A DNA stretch of 64,000 nucleotides from JADJPO01 sp963724535 (GCA_963724535.1 CAVRVD010000016.1:62001-126000), one strand, 5' to 3'; positions 8,479 to 17,319 are shown, counted from the stretch's first letter. The notes: generated by a model from the letters alone, not told the origin. Program-made: numbers and translations.

Positions 8479-9069
8479 ATGAGCAGCCAGACGCTCGAGA
8501 CGAGTCAGACCACCGGCGGGCGGTCCGCGCCGCGGCTGAGGACGCGCTATCGCGAGGAGATCGCACCGGCGCTGCGCCAGGAGTTCGGCTACGCCAACGT
8601 CATGCAGGTTCCCGCTCTGGTGAAGATCGTGGTGAACATGGGCGTCGGCGAGGCGGCCAAGGACTCCAAGCTCATCGAGGGTGCGATCCGCGACCTGGCC
8701 GCGATCACCGGTCAGAAGCCCCAGGTGACCAAGGCCCGCAAGTCGATCGCCCAGTTCAAGCTGCGCGAGGGGATGCCGATCGGTGCGCACGTCACGCTGC
8801 GCGGAGAGCGGATGTGGGAGTTCGCCGACCGGCTGCTCTCGCTCGCGCTGCCGCGCATCCGCGACTTCCGTGGGCTCTCGCCCAAGCAGTTCGACGGCCG
8901 CGGCAACTACACCTTCGGGCTGACCGAGCAGTCGATGTTCCACGAGATCGACCAGGACAGGATCGACCGGGTCCGCGGCATGGACGTCACCGTGGTGACC
9001 ACCGCGACCACCGATGACGAGGGTCGGGCGCTGCTGCGCCACCTCGGCTTCCCTTTCAAGGAGAACTGA
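8479..9069 (+). CDS. rplE: 50S ribosomal protein L5
   Basis: 196 residues; the first 18 (Ser/Thr-rich) precede the core RTRYREEIAPALRQEFGYAN. Further conserved strings are VVNMGVGEAAKDSK and FRGLSPKQFDGRGNYTFGL. L5 binds 5S rRNA with L18 and contacts P-site tRNA. rpsN begins 1 nt after the stop. Confidence 0.98.
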   Translation: MSSQTLETSQTTGGRSAPRLRTRYREEIAPALRQEFGYANVMQVPALVKIVVNMGVGEAAKDSKLIEGAIRDLAAITGQKPQVTKARKSIAQFKLREGMPIGAHVTLRGERMWEFADRLLSLALPRIRDFRGLSPKQFDGRGNYTFGLTEQSMFHEIDQDRIDRVRGMDVTVVTTATTDDEGRALLRHLGFPFKEN

Positions 9070-9070
9070 C

Positions 9071-9256
9071 GTGGCCAAGACGGCGCTGATCAACAAGGCC
9101 AACCGCAAGCCGAAGTTCAAGGTGCGGGCCTACACCCGCTGCCAGCGCTGTGGCCGGCCGCACTCGGTGTATCGAAAGTTCGGGCTGTGCCGGGTGTGCC
9201 TGCGGGAGATGGCGCACCGCGGTGAGCTGCCCGGCCTGACCAAGAGCAGTTGGTGA
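9071..9256 (+). CDS. rpsN: 30S ribosomal protein S14, zinc-binding type
   Basis: 61 residues from GTG 9071, the short C+ form. Four cysteines in CQRCG and CRVC (residues 24, 27, 40, 43) form the zinc site. The frame is open upstream inside rplE, but the homology and the 61-residue length fix the start. Its TGA overlaps the GTG of the unknown gene that follows. Confidence 0.97.
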   Translation: MAKTALINKANRKPKFKVRAYTRCQRCGRPHSVYRKFGLCRVCLREMAHRGELPGLTKSSW

Positions 9257-9513
9257 GTCCGATGGCCACCCTGGAGATGGTTCGGCTGCGCAGCATGTAC
9301 CCGAACAGCGGGCGGATGACCGTCCGGTACGCGGTGCCGAGGATCGTCACTGGCGCGGTCGATGACCCGGCGCCGGTCGACATCGACGCCGCCTTGCGCG
9401 AGGCGCTCAACGACACCGACAACGAGACCATCACTACGTCGCAGGTCGACGAGCCGGCCCCGGCCGGGGCCGTCGTCGAAACCGTGGCGGGGAAGGGCGG
9501 AAGCCCCCGATGA
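9253..9513 (+). CDS. Unrecognised 86-codon gene inside the spc cluster
   Basis: This frame fills the space between rpsN and rpsH, where the canonical spc operon has no gene. It overlaps the rpsN stop by 4 nt (GTGA) and its TGA overlaps the rpsH ATG by 4 nt (ATGA). I counted about 78 of 86 codons ending in G or C, as in the ribosomal genes around it, so it looks translated. The N-terminal third is basic (MVRLRSMYPNSGRMTVRY), the rest acidic and Ala/Pro-rich. No domain is recognised. ATG 9262 is an alternative start. A decayed or chance frame cannot be excluded. Confidence 0.6.
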   Translation: MSPMATLEMVRLRSMYPNSGRMTVRYAVPRIVTGAVDDPAPVDIDAALREALNDTDNETITTSQVDEPAPAGAVVETVAGKGGSPR

Positions 9514-9908
9514 CCATGACCGACCCGATCGCAGACATGCTCACCCGTCTGCGCAACGCCAACTCGGCCTACCACGACTCGGTCGAGATGCCGTACAGCA
9601 AGCTCAAGTCCCGGATCGCCGACATCCTGCAGGCCGAGGGCTACATCTACGCCTGGACGATGGCCGACGCCGAGGTCGGCAAGAAGCTCAACATCACGCT
9701 GAAGTACGGGCCGAACCGGGAGCGCTCGATCGCCGGTATCCGGCGGATCAGCAAGCCGGGTCTTCGCGTGTACGCCAAGTCCACCAACCTGCCGCGGGTG
9801 CTCGGCGGCCTGGGGATCGCCATCCTGTCGACCTCCTCAGGTCTGCTGACCGACAAGCAGGCCAAGCAGAGGGGCGTGGGCGGGGAAGTCCTCGCCTACG
9901 TCTGGTGA
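9510..9908 (+). CDS. rpsH: 30S ribosomal protein S8
   Basis: 132 residues; M(TM)TDPIADMLTRLRNAN is the standard N-terminus, with ATG 9510 and ATG 9516 both possible. The C-terminal signature STSSGLLTDKQAKQRGVGGE is intact. S8 is a primary 16S rRNA binder and in E. coli the translational repressor of the spc operon. GGAAG just upstream lies within the preceding small gene. Confidence 0.98.
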   Translation: MTMTDPIADMLTRLRNANSAYHDSVEMPYSKLKSRIADILQAEGYIYAWTMADAEVGKKLNITLKYGPNRERSIAGIRRISKPGLRVYAKSTNLPRVLGGLGIAILSTSSGLLTDKQAKQRGVGGEVLAYVW

Positions 9909-9930
9909 GCGGGAAGGAGAGCATCTAGCC

Positions 9931-10470
9931 ATGTCCCGCATCGGAAAGCTGCCCATCAGCCTGCCCAGCGGTGTCGAGGTGACCATCGACGGGCAAGACG
10001 TGACGGTCAACGGCCCCAAGGGCTCGCTGTCCCACTCCGTGCCCGCCCCGATCACCGTCGAGCTGGAGGACGGCACGGTCCGCGTCGTCCGCCCGGACGA
10101 CGAGCGCACCTCCAAGGCGCTGCACGGGCTGACCCGCACCCTGATCTCCAACATGGTGACCGGGGTGACCCAGGGCTACGAGAAGAAGCTGGAGATCGTC
10201 GGCACCGGGTACCGGGTGCAGGCCAAGGGCGCCACCCTCGAGTTCGCCCTCGGTTACAGCCACCCGATCGTCGTCTCACCGCCGGAGGGGGTCGCCTTCG
10301 TGGTCGAAGGACCGACCCGGTTCTCCGTCTCCGGCATCGACAAGCAGCAGGTCGGCGAGGTCGCCGCGAACTTACGCAAGCTGCGCAAGCCCGACCCATA
10401 CAAGGGCAAGGGCGTGCGGTACGCCGGCGAGCAGATCCGGCGCAAGGTCGGGAAGGCAGGGAAGAAGTGA
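9931..10470 (+). CDS. rplF: 50S ribosomal protein L6
   Basis: 179 residues, standard length, starting MSRIGKLPISLPSGV. The C-terminal signature PDPYKGKGVRYAGE is complete. L6 lies near the GTPase-associated centre. GGAAGGAG is found 12-19 nt upstream. Its TGA shares an A with the rplR start. Confidence 0.98.
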   Translation: MSRIGKLPISLPSGVEVTIDGQDVTVNGPKGSLSHSVPAPITVELEDGTVRVVRPDDERTSKALHGLTRTLISNMVTGVTQGYEKKLEIVGTGYRVQAKGATLEFALGYSHPIVVSPPEGVAFVVEGPTRFSVSGIDKQQVGEVAANLRKLRKPDPYKGKGVRYAGEQIRRKVGKAGKK

Positions 10471-10859
10471 TGGCGATCGGCATCAAGCGCAGCGGAGGCG
10501 GGGCCGGCAAGGGCGCCGACGCGGCGCGCAAGCGTCGTCACCTTCGGGTCCGCAAGGGGATCGTCGGGACGGCCGAACGGCCCCGGCTGGTCGTGTCGCG
10601 CTCCACCCGCCACATCCTCGCCCAGGTCGTGGACGACTCGGCTGGGCGCACCCTGGCCTTCGCCTCGACGCTCGAGGCCGATCTGCGCGGTCTGGACGGC
10701 GACAAGACGGCCAAGGCCAAGAGGGTCGGCGAGCTGGTCGCCGAGCGCGCAAAGCAGGCCGGGGTCGCAGCGGTGGTCTTCGACCGGGGCGGCAACAAGT
10801 TCCATGGCCGGGTGGCCGCGGTGGCCAACGGCGCACGGGAAGGCGGGTTGTCGCTGTGA
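10470..10859 (+). CDS. rplR: 50S ribosomal protein L18
   Basis: 129 residues from ATG 10470; GTG 10467 in the same frame is a less likely start. It contains RHLRVRKGIVGTAERPRLVV and the ending FDRGGNKFHGRVAAVANGARE. L18 binds 5S rRNA together with L5. A 55-nt spacer follows before rpsE. Confidence 0.97.
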   Translation: MAIGIKRSGGGAGKGADAARKRRHLRVRKGIVGTAERPRLVVSRSTRHILAQVVDDSAGRTLAFASTLEADLRGLDGDKTAKAKRVGELVAERAKQAGVAAVVFDRGGNKFHGRVAAVANGAREGGLSL

Positions 10860-10914
10860 CCACGTCGGTCAGGGCACGCGCACATCTGATCAAGCGAGAG
10901 GGAAGGAACCTCTG

Positions 10915-11565
10915 ATGGCGGGAGGCCAGCGCCGCGACGGCGGCACCGGGACCGGCGCCGGCGGCACCGGCACCGGCGGCACCGGCGATAGCTCGGGTCG
11001 GCGGGACCGGCGCGACCGGGACAACCGGCGAGACCGGGACGGCGGGGACAAGTCCGCGTTCGTCGAGCGGGTCGTGACGATCAACCGGGTGGCCAAGGTG
11101 GTCAAGGGTGGCCGGCGGTTCAGCTTCACCGCGCTGGTGGTCGTCGGTGACGGCGACGGCACCGTGGGCGTCGGTTACGGCAAGGCCAAGGAGGTGCCCG
11201 CGGCGATCGCCAAGGGCGTCGAGGAGGCCAAGAAGCACTTCTTCAAGGTCCCGCGGATCGCTGGCACGATCCCACACCCGATCCAGGGTGAGGCGGCCGC
11301 CGGAGTCGTCCTGCTCAAGCCGGCTTCGCCCGGTACTGGGGTGATTGCCGGGGGTCCGGTGCGCGCCGTCCTGGAGTGTGCCGGGATCCACGACGTGCTG
11401 AGCAAGTCGCTCGGCTCGGACAACGCGATCAACGTCGTGCACGCGACGGTGGCTGCGTTGAAGGGCCTGGAGCGTCCCGAGTCGGTGGCGGCCCGCCGTG
11501 GCCTGCCGATCGAGGACGTCGCGCCCGCCGCGCTGCTGCGGGCTCGCGCGGGGGCGGGTGCGTGA
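10915..11565 (+). CDS. rpsE: 30S ribosomal protein S5
   Basis: 216 residues from ATG 10915, preceded by GAGAGGGAAGG. The first 46 residues are low-complexity: Gly/Thr repeats then alternating Arg/Asp. The core starts at FVERVVTINRVAKVVKGG and holds GYGKAKEVPAAIAKG, the S5 signature. S5 contributes to decoding accuracy and mRNA entry. The long N-terminal extension resembles those of other high-GC actinobacteria. It overlaps rpmD by one base. Confidence 0.96.
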   Translation: MAGGQRRDGGTGTGAGGTGTGGTGDSSGRRDRRDRDNRRDRDGGDKSAFVERVVTINRVAKVVKGGRRFSFTALVVVGDGDGTVGVGYGKAKEVPAAIAKGVEEAKKHFFKVPRIAGTIPHPIQGEAAAGVVLLKPASPGTGVIAGGPVRAVLECAGIHDVLSKSLGSDNAINVVHATVAALKGLERPESVAARRGLPIEDVAPAALLRARAGAGA

Positions 11566-11747
11566 TGGCCAGACTCAAGGTGACCCAGGTCCGCTCGAAG
11601 ATCGGCGGCATCCAGGAACACCGGGACACGCTGCGCTCGTTGGGTCTGAAGCGGATCGGCCACGTGGTCGTCAAGGAGGACCGTCCCGAGATCCGTGGGA
11701 TGGTCAAGGCGGTGCGGCATCTGGTGACCGTCGAGGAGGTTGACTGA
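11565..11747 (+). CDS. rpmD: 50S ribosomal protein L30
   Basis: 60 residues, the usual bacterial length: MARLKVTQVRSKIGG, then a core containing TLRSLGLKRIG. The start shares one base with the rpsE TGA. A GAGGAGG near its end probably serves rplO. Confidence 0.97.
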   Translation: MARLKVTQVRSKIGGIQEHRDTLRSLGLKRIGHVVVKEDRPEIRGMVKAVRHLVTVEEVD

Positions 11748-11748
11748 C

Positions 11749-12207
11749 ATGGCAGAGCAGGAGCGCCCGCTGCGGGTGCACCACCTGCGACCCGCGCCGG
11801 GGGCGAAGACCCCGAGGACGCGGGTCGGGCGAGGTGAGGGCGGCAGCAAGGGCAAGACCGCCGGCCGCGGCACCAAGGGCACCAAGGCGCGCTACCAGGT
11901 CTCGCCGGCCTTCGAGGGCGGGCAGATGCCGCTCCACATGCGGTTGCCGAAGCTGCGCGGGTTCACCAACCCGTTCCGGGTCACCTACCAGGTCGTCAAC
12001 CTCGACAGGCTCGCCGCGCTGTACCCCGAGGGCGGGACCGTGACCGTGCAGGACCTGGTCGCCAAAGGTGCCGTGCGTCCGGGACACCCGGTCAAGGTGC
12101 TCGGCACGGGTGAGCTGGACGTCACGCTGCAGATCAGCGCACACGCCTTCTCCGCAAGCGCCCGTGAGAAGATCACGGCTGCCGGGGGCACCGCCACCAG
12201 CGACTGA
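11749..12207 (+). CDS. rplO: 50S ribosomal protein L15
   Basis: 152 residues from ATG 11749 (an in-frame TTG at 11740 is ignored). Typical strings are GEGGSKGKTAGRGTKG and FEGGQMPLHMRLPKLRGF. L15 is a late 50S assembly protein. An 83-nt spacer containing AGGAGG separates it from secY. Confidence 0.97.
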   Translation: MAEQERPLRVHHLRPAPGAKTPRTRVGRGEGGSKGKTAGRGTKGTKARYQVSPAFEGGQMPLHMRLPKLRGFTNPFRVTYQVVNLDRLAALYPEGGTVTVQDLVAKGAVRPGHPVKVLGTGELDVTLQISAHAFSASAREKITAAGGTATSD

Positions 12208-12290
12208 GGCCGCGTCGGAGGGCCGCGGAACTGCGCCAACGGGTCCCGCGACCTCCGGCAGGTCGATCCCCTTCGTGATCAGGAGGCCTC

Positions 12291-13619
12291 GTGCTCACGG
12301 CATTCGCCCGGGCATTCCGTACACCCGACCTGCGGCGCAAGCTGCTGTTCACCATGGCGATCATGGCCCTGTTCCGGCTGGGGTCGTTCATCCCGACCCC
12401 GGGCATCAGCTACTCGGCTGTGCGCACCTGTATCGCCCAGGCCGAGAGCAACGAGGGCGGTCTGGCCGCCACGCTCGGTCTGGCCAACCTGTTCAGCGGT
12501 GGTGCGCTCCTGCAGCTGTCGGTCTTCGCGCTCGGGATCATGCCGTACATCACGGCGAGCATCATCGTCCAGCTGCTGACGGTGGTGATCCCGCGGTTCG
12601 AGACCCTCAAACAGGAGGGGCAGACCGGGACGGCGAAGCTCACCCAGTACACCCGTTACCTCACCATCGGCCTGGCGATCCTGCAGTCCACCACCCTGGT
12701 CTCGCTGGCCCGGGCCAACCAGGTGTTCGGCAGCTGCAGTGCCGACATCGTGCCGCGCGAGGACATCTGGACCATCCTGCTGATGGTCATCACCCTGACC
12801 GCCGGCACCGGCCTGATCATGTGGCTGGGTGAGCTGATCACCGAGCGCGGGGTCGGCAACGGGATGTCGTTGCTGATCTTCACCTCGATCGCCGCGACGT
12901 TCCCGGGCGCCCTGTGGGGGATCAAGCAGCAGAACGACGCAGCCGGCCGGGGCTGGGATGTCCTGGCTCTGGTCATCGCGCTGGGCATGGTGGTCATGGC
13001 CCTGGTCGTGTTCGTCGAGCAGTCCCAGCGGCGGGTCCCGGTGCAGTACGCCAAGCGCATGATCGGGCGGAAGATGTACGGCGGCAGCAGCACCTACATC
13101 CCGATCAAGGTGAACATGGCCGGCGTCATCCCGGTCATCTTCGCCTCGTCGCTGCTCTACCTGCCCTCGCTGCTGACCGGGTTCCAGCAGAACAGCACCT
13201 CGGGCTGGGTGGCCTGGATCCGCCGCTACTTCGTCTCCGGCGACCACCCGCTGTACATGGCGTTCTACTTCGCGCTCATCGTGTTCTTCACATACTTCTA
13301 CGTGGCGATCACGTTCAACCCCGACGAGGTTGCCGAGAACATGAAGAAGTACGGCGGATTCATCCCCGGTATCCGCGCCGGACGTCCGACCGCGGAGTAC
13401 CTCTCGTACGTCTTGAGCAGGATCACGTTGCCTGGTTCGCTGTACCTTGCCGTCATCGCTCTCATTCCCATGATCGCCTTTGCCCTGATCAACGCCAACC
13501 AGGCGTCGTTCCCCTTCGGCGGGACCTCGATCCTGATCGTGGTCGGGGTCGGGCTGGAGACGGTCAAACAGATCGAGTCGCAGCTGCAGCAGCGGCACTA
13601 CGAAGGGTTCTTGCGATGA
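12291..13619 (+). CDS. secY: Preprotein translocase subunit SecY
   Basis: 442 residues from GTG 12291 with AGGAGG at 12281-12286. SecY is the channel of the Sec translocon in the cytoplasmic membrane. The N-terminus MLTAFARAFRTPDLRRKLLFT is typical. About ten hydrophobic helices can be followed, with the conserved GSFIPTPGI near helix 1 and the cytosolic loops KRMIGRKMYGG and GFIPGIRAGRPT. Its TGA overlaps the adk ATG by 4 nt. Confidence 0.98.
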   Translation: MLTAFARAFRTPDLRRKLLFTMAIMALFRLGSFIPTPGISYSAVRTCIAQAESNEGGLAATLGLANLFSGGALLQLSVFALGIMPYITASIIVQLLTVVIPRFETLKQEGQTGTAKLTQYTRYLTIGLAILQSTTLVSLARANQVFGSCSADIVPREDIWTILLMVITLTAGTGLIMWLGELITERGVGNGMSLLIFTSIAATFPGALWGIKQQNDAAGRGWDVLALVIALGMVVMALVVFVEQSQRRVPVQYAKRMIGRKMYGGSSTYIPIKVNMAGVIPVIFASSLLYLPSLLTGFQQNSTSGWVAWIRRYFVSGDHPLYMAFYFALIVFFTYFYVAITFNPDEVAENMKKYGGFIPGIRAGRPTAEYLSYVLSRITLPGSLYLAVIALIPMIAFALINANQASFPFGGTSILIVVGVGLETVKQIESQLQQRHYEGFLR

Positions 13620-14182
13620 GGCTGGTACTGCTGGGACCCCCCGGAGCGGGCAAGGGCACGCAGGCGGTCAGGCTCGCGGAGCGGCTGGGCGTGCCGGCCA
13701 TCTCCACCGGTGACATCTTCCGCTCGAACATCGCCGGCGGCACCGAGCTGGGCAGGCTCGCGCAGAGCTACACCTCCTCCGGCCGGCTGGTTCCGGACGA
13801 GGTCACCAACGACATGGTCCGGGACCGGCTCGCTGAGGATGACGTCGAGCCCGGCTTCCTGCTCGACGGGTACCCGCGCAACGCCGCCCAGGTGGAGTCG
13901 CTGGACGGGATCCTCGCCGCGAACGGTCAGGCGCTCGATGCCGTCGTGCTGATCACCGCGGACACCGAGGCGCTGATCGGGCGGCTGCTGCGCCGTGCCG
14001 AGATCGAGGGCCGCGAGGACGACACCGAGGACGTCATCCGTCACCGCCAGGTCGTTTACGCGCAGGAGACCGCGCCGCTGGTCAACGTCTACGACGCCCG
14101 TGGCGTGTTGGTCCGGGTCGACGGTATGGGTGAGATCGATGAGGTCACCGACCGGCTGTTCGCCGCGCTCGACGGGCGCTGA
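13616..14182 (+). CDS. adk: Adenylate kinase
   Basis: 188 residues. It interconverts AMP + ATP and 2 ADP. The P-loop is GPPGAGKGTQ (residues 7-16), the AMP-site string is ISTGDIFRSN, and FLLDGYPRN follows. The LID insertion of long bacterial kinases is missing, giving the short form seen in actinobacteria. ATG 13616 overlaps the end of secY, the usual secY-adk-map order. Confidence 0.97.
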   Translation: MRLVLLGPPGAGKGTQAVRLAERLGVPAISTGDIFRSNIAGGTELGRLAQSYTSSGRLVPDEVTNDMVRDRLAEDDVEPGFLLDGYPRNAAQVESLDGILAANGQALDAVVLITADTEALIGRLLRRAEIEGREDDTEDVIRHRQVVYAQETAPLVNVYDARGVLVRVDGMGEIDEVTDRLFAALDGR

Positions 14183-14257
14183 GCGCCGTCCCCGTGATGT
14201 CGTCCCGATGATGTCGTCCACACGACCCGCAGCCCTGACGGGTGCGGTGGCGTTGTG

Positions 14258-15079
14258 ATGCTGGGTCGGGACCGGATCCAGTACAAGAGCACCGACCAGA
14301 TCCGGCTGATGCGTCGCGCCGGCCTGGTCGTGGCTGACGCCCTGGACGCCGTCCGGTCCGCGCTGCGGCCGGGAGTGAGCACCAAGGAGCTGGACGCGGT
14401 CGCGGAGGACGTGATCCACAGCGCTGGTGCCGTCCCGTCGTTCCTGGGCTATCACGGCTTCCCGGCCACGGTGTGCATCTCGGTGAACGAGGAGGTGGTG
14501 CACGGGATCCCGGGGGCGCGCCCACTGGCTGCCGGCGACCTGGTCTCGGTGGACTGCGGGGCGATCGTCGAGGGCTGGCACGGCGACGCGGCGTTCAGCG
14601 CCGTCGTGTCCGGTGTCGAACCCGACCCGGGCGACGTTGCGCTCTACGAGGTCACCGAGGCCGCGATGTGGCGTGGGATCGCCGCGATGGCGGCGGGGGA
14701 GCGGCTCAACGCCGTGGGTGCCGCCGTCGAGGACTTCGTGGCCGGTCGGTTCGGCCTGGTCGAGGAGTACGGCGGGCACGGCATTGGCACCGCGATGCAC
14801 CAGGACCCGCACGTGCTGAACTACCGCACCCGCGACCGCGGCCCCAAGCTCAAGCCGGGGATCTGCCTGGCCATCGAGCCGATGCTCACCGCCGGCGATG
14901 CGGCGACGAAGGTTCTGGACGACGAGTGGACCGTGGTCACCGTCGACGAACTGCGGGCCGCGCACTGGGAGCACTCGGTGGCCCTGCACGAGGGGGGCCT
15001 GTGGGTGCTGACCGCCCGGGACGGCGGTGAGGCGGCGTTGGGGGCGTTGGGCGTTCGGTTCGCGCCGCTGGCTGACTGA
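14258..15079 (+). CDS. map: Methionine aminopeptidase, type I
   Basis: 273 residues from ATG 14258 (GTG 14255 adjoining). It removes the initiator Met from nascent proteins. Metal ligands are visible as D and D in DCGAIVEGWHGDAAFS, H in GHGIGTAMHQDP, E in AIEPM and a final E in EHSVAL. It ends the spc cluster, 75 nt after adk. The 170-nt spacer after it carries the infA promoter. Confidence 0.97.
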   Translation: MLGRDRIQYKSTDQIRLMRRAGLVVADALDAVRSALRPGVSTKELDAVAEDVIHSAGAVPSFLGYHGFPATVCISVNEEVVHGIPGARPLAAGDLVSVDCGAIVEGWHGDAAFSAVVSGVEPDPGDVALYEVTEAAMWRGIAAMAAGERLNAVGAAVEDFVAGRFGLVEEYGGHGIGTAMHQDPHVLNYRTRDRGPKLKPGICLAIEPMLTAGDAATKVLDDEWTVVTVDELRAAHWEHSVALHEGGLWVLTARDGGEAALGALGVRFAPLAD

Positions 15080-15103
15080 GCGACGTGGCGAGCCGTTGCC
15101 GAT

Positions 15104-15133
15104 TTCGTTCCGGGCCTTCCGGTGACGTAGACT
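15104..15133 (+). promoter_or_regulatory. Probable promoter for infA and the alpha cluster
   Basis: TAGACT at 15128-15133 is a good actinobacterial -10; TTCGTT at 15104-15109 is a plausible -35 with an 18-nt spacer. It lies in the map-infA gap, 117 nt before the infA start. Confidence 0.55.
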
Positions 15134-15249
15134 CACCTGCTGGCTCACGTGCAGCTTTGCCCCTCCAGGCGACCCCGCGGCTGGTCTGGTCTCCGGAGGG
15201 TTCCGTCACCGCGTGAGGCGAGACGTACCACTGAGAGATTGCGGAGGAC

Positions 15250-15471
15250 ATGCCGAAGAAGGACGGCGTCATCGAGATTGAGGGCACCGTGGTCGAAGCC
15301 CTGCCCAATGCCATGTTCCGGGTGGAGCTAAACAACGGCCACAAGGTCCTTGCCCATATCTCTGGCAAGATGCGCCAGCACTACATCCGGATTCTCCCCG
15401 AGGACCGCGTCGTGGTGGAGCTCAGCCCCTACGACCTGACCCGCGGACGCATCGTCTACCGCTACAAGTAG
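15250..15471 (+). CDS. infA: Translation initiation factor IF-1
   Basis: 73 residues, the standard size, nearly invariant family: MPKKDGVIEIEGTVVEALPN at the N-terminus and ISGKMRQHYIRILPEDRV in the OB fold. IF-1 binds the 30S A site during initiation. GCGGAGGAC precedes the ATG. Confidence 0.99.
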   Translation: MPKKDGVIEIEGTVVEALPNAMFRVELNNGHKVLAHISGKMRQHYIRILPEDRVVVELSPYDLTRGRIVYRYK

Positions 15472-15516
15472 TCCTCGACCGCCCGCCCACGAGAAGCTCA
15501 CGGTGACTCACGCGCC

Positions 15517-15630
15517 ATGAAGGTCAAGCCCAGCGTCAAGAAGATCTGCGACAAGTGCAAGGTGATCCGCCGCAACGGCCGGGTCATGGTGATCTGCGAC
15601 AACCTGCGCCACAAGCAGCGCCAGGGTTGA
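15517..15630 (+). CDS. rpmJ: 50S ribosomal protein L36
   Basis: 37 residues, a very short gene 45 nt after infA. The protein starts MKVKPSVKKICDKC and ends HKQRQG. Zinc ligands are C11, C14, C27 and H32, so this is the zinc-binding C+ form. Confidence 0.97.
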   Translation: MKVKPSVKKICDKCKVIRRNGRVMVICDNLRHKQRQG

Positions 15631-15807
15631 CGCAGGTCTCCCCTCCCGCAGCGCCCGACCCCCGGGACGACGTCGACCACCGGTCGCCGCGCCGCCCCGG
15701 GACGACACCCCCGGACCAGAGGCCGGGGACCCGTGCCGCCCGACCGATCATCGGACGGGGACACGGGAAAGGCGTTGCATCACACCTCTGACGACAGGAA
15801 GAGAATG

Positions 15808-16188
15808 ATGGCACGTCTTGTCGGCGTCGACCTCCCCCGCGACAAGCGGCTCGAGGTGGCGCTCACCTACATCTTCGGCGTGGGCCGAACCCGCGCCCTG
15901 CAGGCCCTCGAGGCCACCGGGGTCAGCCCCGACCTGCGGGTGCGGGACCTGGACGACGAGTCCCTGGTCAAGCTGCGCGACTACATCGAGGTCAACTTCA
16001 AGGTCGAGGGCGACTTGCGCCGGGAGGTCCAGGCGGACATCCGGCGCAAGGTCGAAATCGGCTGCTACGCGGGCCTGCGCCACCGGCGTGGGTTGCCGGT
16101 GCGCGGTCAGCGCACCAAGACCAACGCCCGTACCCGCAAGGGTCCCAAGCGCACCGTCGCCGGCAAGAAGAAGGCAGGGAAGAAGTAA
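15808..16188 (+). CDS. rpsM: 30S ribosomal protein S13
   Basis: 126 residues from ATG 15808; ATG 15805 directly precedes it and is equally possible. MARLVGVDLPRDKRLEVALT and the C-terminal RGQRTKTNARTRKGPKRTV are typical. S13 bridges the 30S head to the 50S and contacts P-site tRNA. The 174-nt leader after rpmJ has a direct repeat of CCCCGGGACGAC and an imperfect hairpin near 15738-15760. The stop shares a base with rpsK. Confidence 0.97.
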   Translation: MARLVGVDLPRDKRLEVALTYIFGVGRTRALQALEATGVSPDLRVRDLDDESLVKLRDYIEVNFKVEGDLRREVQADIRRKVEIGCYAGLRHRRGLPVRGQRTKTNARTRKGPKRTVAGKKKAGKK

Positions 16189-16595
16189 TGCCCCCCACCA
16201 AGCGCACCGCTGGCGGCGCCCGCAAGCCGCGGCGCAAGGAGAAGAAGAACGTCTCCCACGGGCACGCGCACATCAAGAGCACGTTCAACAACACCATCGT
16301 CTCGATCACCGACCCGAGTGGTGCGGTGATCTCCTGGGCCTCTGCGGGGCAGGTCGGCTTCAAGGGTTCGCGCAAGTCGACCCCGTTCGCCGCACAGATG
16401 GCCGCCGAGGCGGCCGCCCGCCGTGCCCAGGAGCACGGCATGCGCAAGGTCGACGTCTTCGTCAAGGGCCCAGGCTCGGGTCGGGAGACCGCGATCCGCT
16501 CGCTCCAGGCGACCGGCCTGGAGGTCGGCTCGATCCAGGACGTGACCCCCACCCCGCACAACGGGTGCCGCCCGCCCAAGCGCCGCCGCGTCTGA
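16188..16595 (+). CDS. rpsK: 30S ribosomal protein S11
   Basis: 135 residues. Conserved strings are HIKSTFNNTIVSITDPSG, GSRKSTPFAAQMAAEAAA and the ending CRPPKRRRV. S11 forms the 30S platform near the E site. It overlaps rpsM by one base. A 97-nt spacer follows before rpsD. Confidence 0.98.
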   Translation: MPPTKRTAGGARKPRRKEKKNVSHGHAHIKSTFNNTIVSITDPSGAVISWASAGQVGFKGSRKSTPFAAQMAAEAAARRAQEHGMRKVDVFVKGPGSGRETAIRSLQATGLEVGSIQDVTPTPHNGCRPPKRRRV

Positions 16596-16692
16596 CGCGC
16601 CGGCGGGCGACGATCAAGCGCGGAACGAGCGCTGAGGAGCCCGGCGTTCGACGTCGCCCCACCAGACCAGCCGAAGGGAAACCCGAACAACG

Positions 16693-17319
16693 ATGGCGCG
16701 TTACACCGGCGCTGACTGCAAGCGCTGCCGCCGTGAGAAGACCAAGCTGTACCTCAAGGGAGCCAAGTGCGACTCCCCCAAGTGCCCGATCGAGATCCGG
16801 CCATACCCCCCGGGTGAGCACGGTCGCGCGCGCACCAAGGAGAGCGAGTACCTGCTCCAGATGCGCGAGAAGCAGAAGGCGGCCCGCATCTACGGCGTCC
16901 TCGAGAAGCAGTTCCGCGGCTACTACGAGGAGGCCAACCGCAAGCAGGGCAAGACCGGCGAGAACCTGCTGCGGATCCTGGAGTCCCGCCTCGACAACGT
17001 CGTGTACCGGGCCGGCTTCGCCAAGTCCCGGGACATGGCCCGCCAGCTGGTACGCCACGGCCACATCGTGGTCAACGGTCACAAGGTCGACATCCCCAGC
17101 TACCGGGTCGGCGAGAGCGACATCGTCGAGGTCCGGGCCAAGTCCCTGGAGATGACCCCGTTCGTGGTGGCCCGCGCCGAGGCCGGCGAGCGGACCGTCC
17201 CAGCCTGGCTCGAGGTGATCCCGACCAAGATGCGGGTCCTGGTGCACGGTCTTCCAGCGCGTCAGGTCATCGACACCCCGGTCCAGGAGCAGCTGATCGT
17301 CGAGCTCTACTCCAAGTAA
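16693..17319 (+). CDS. rpsD: 30S ribosomal protein S4
   Basis: 208 residues, with the S4 RNA-binding domain around ESRLDNVVYRAGFAKSRD and HGHIVVNGHKVD. The N-terminus has four cysteines (C9, C12, C26, C31), the zinc-binding S4 form. S4 initiates 16S assembly and affects accuracy. rpoA follows after 68 nt. Confidence 0.97.
   Translation: MARYTGADCKRCRREKTKLYLKGAKCDSPKCPIEIRPYPPGEHGRARTKESEYLLQMREKQKAARIYGVLEKQFRGYYEEANRKQGKTGENLLRILESRLDNVVYRAGFAKSRDMARQLVRHGHIVVNGHKVDIPSYRVGESDIVEVRAKSLEMTPFVVARAEAGERTVPAWLEVIPTKMRVLVHGLPARQVIDTPVQEQLIVELYSK

Noticed and set aside
12914..13615. N-terminal extension of adenylate kinase reading back into secY
   Set aside because: The frame is open, but the P-loop protein starts at ATG 13616; upstream residues are secY shadow.
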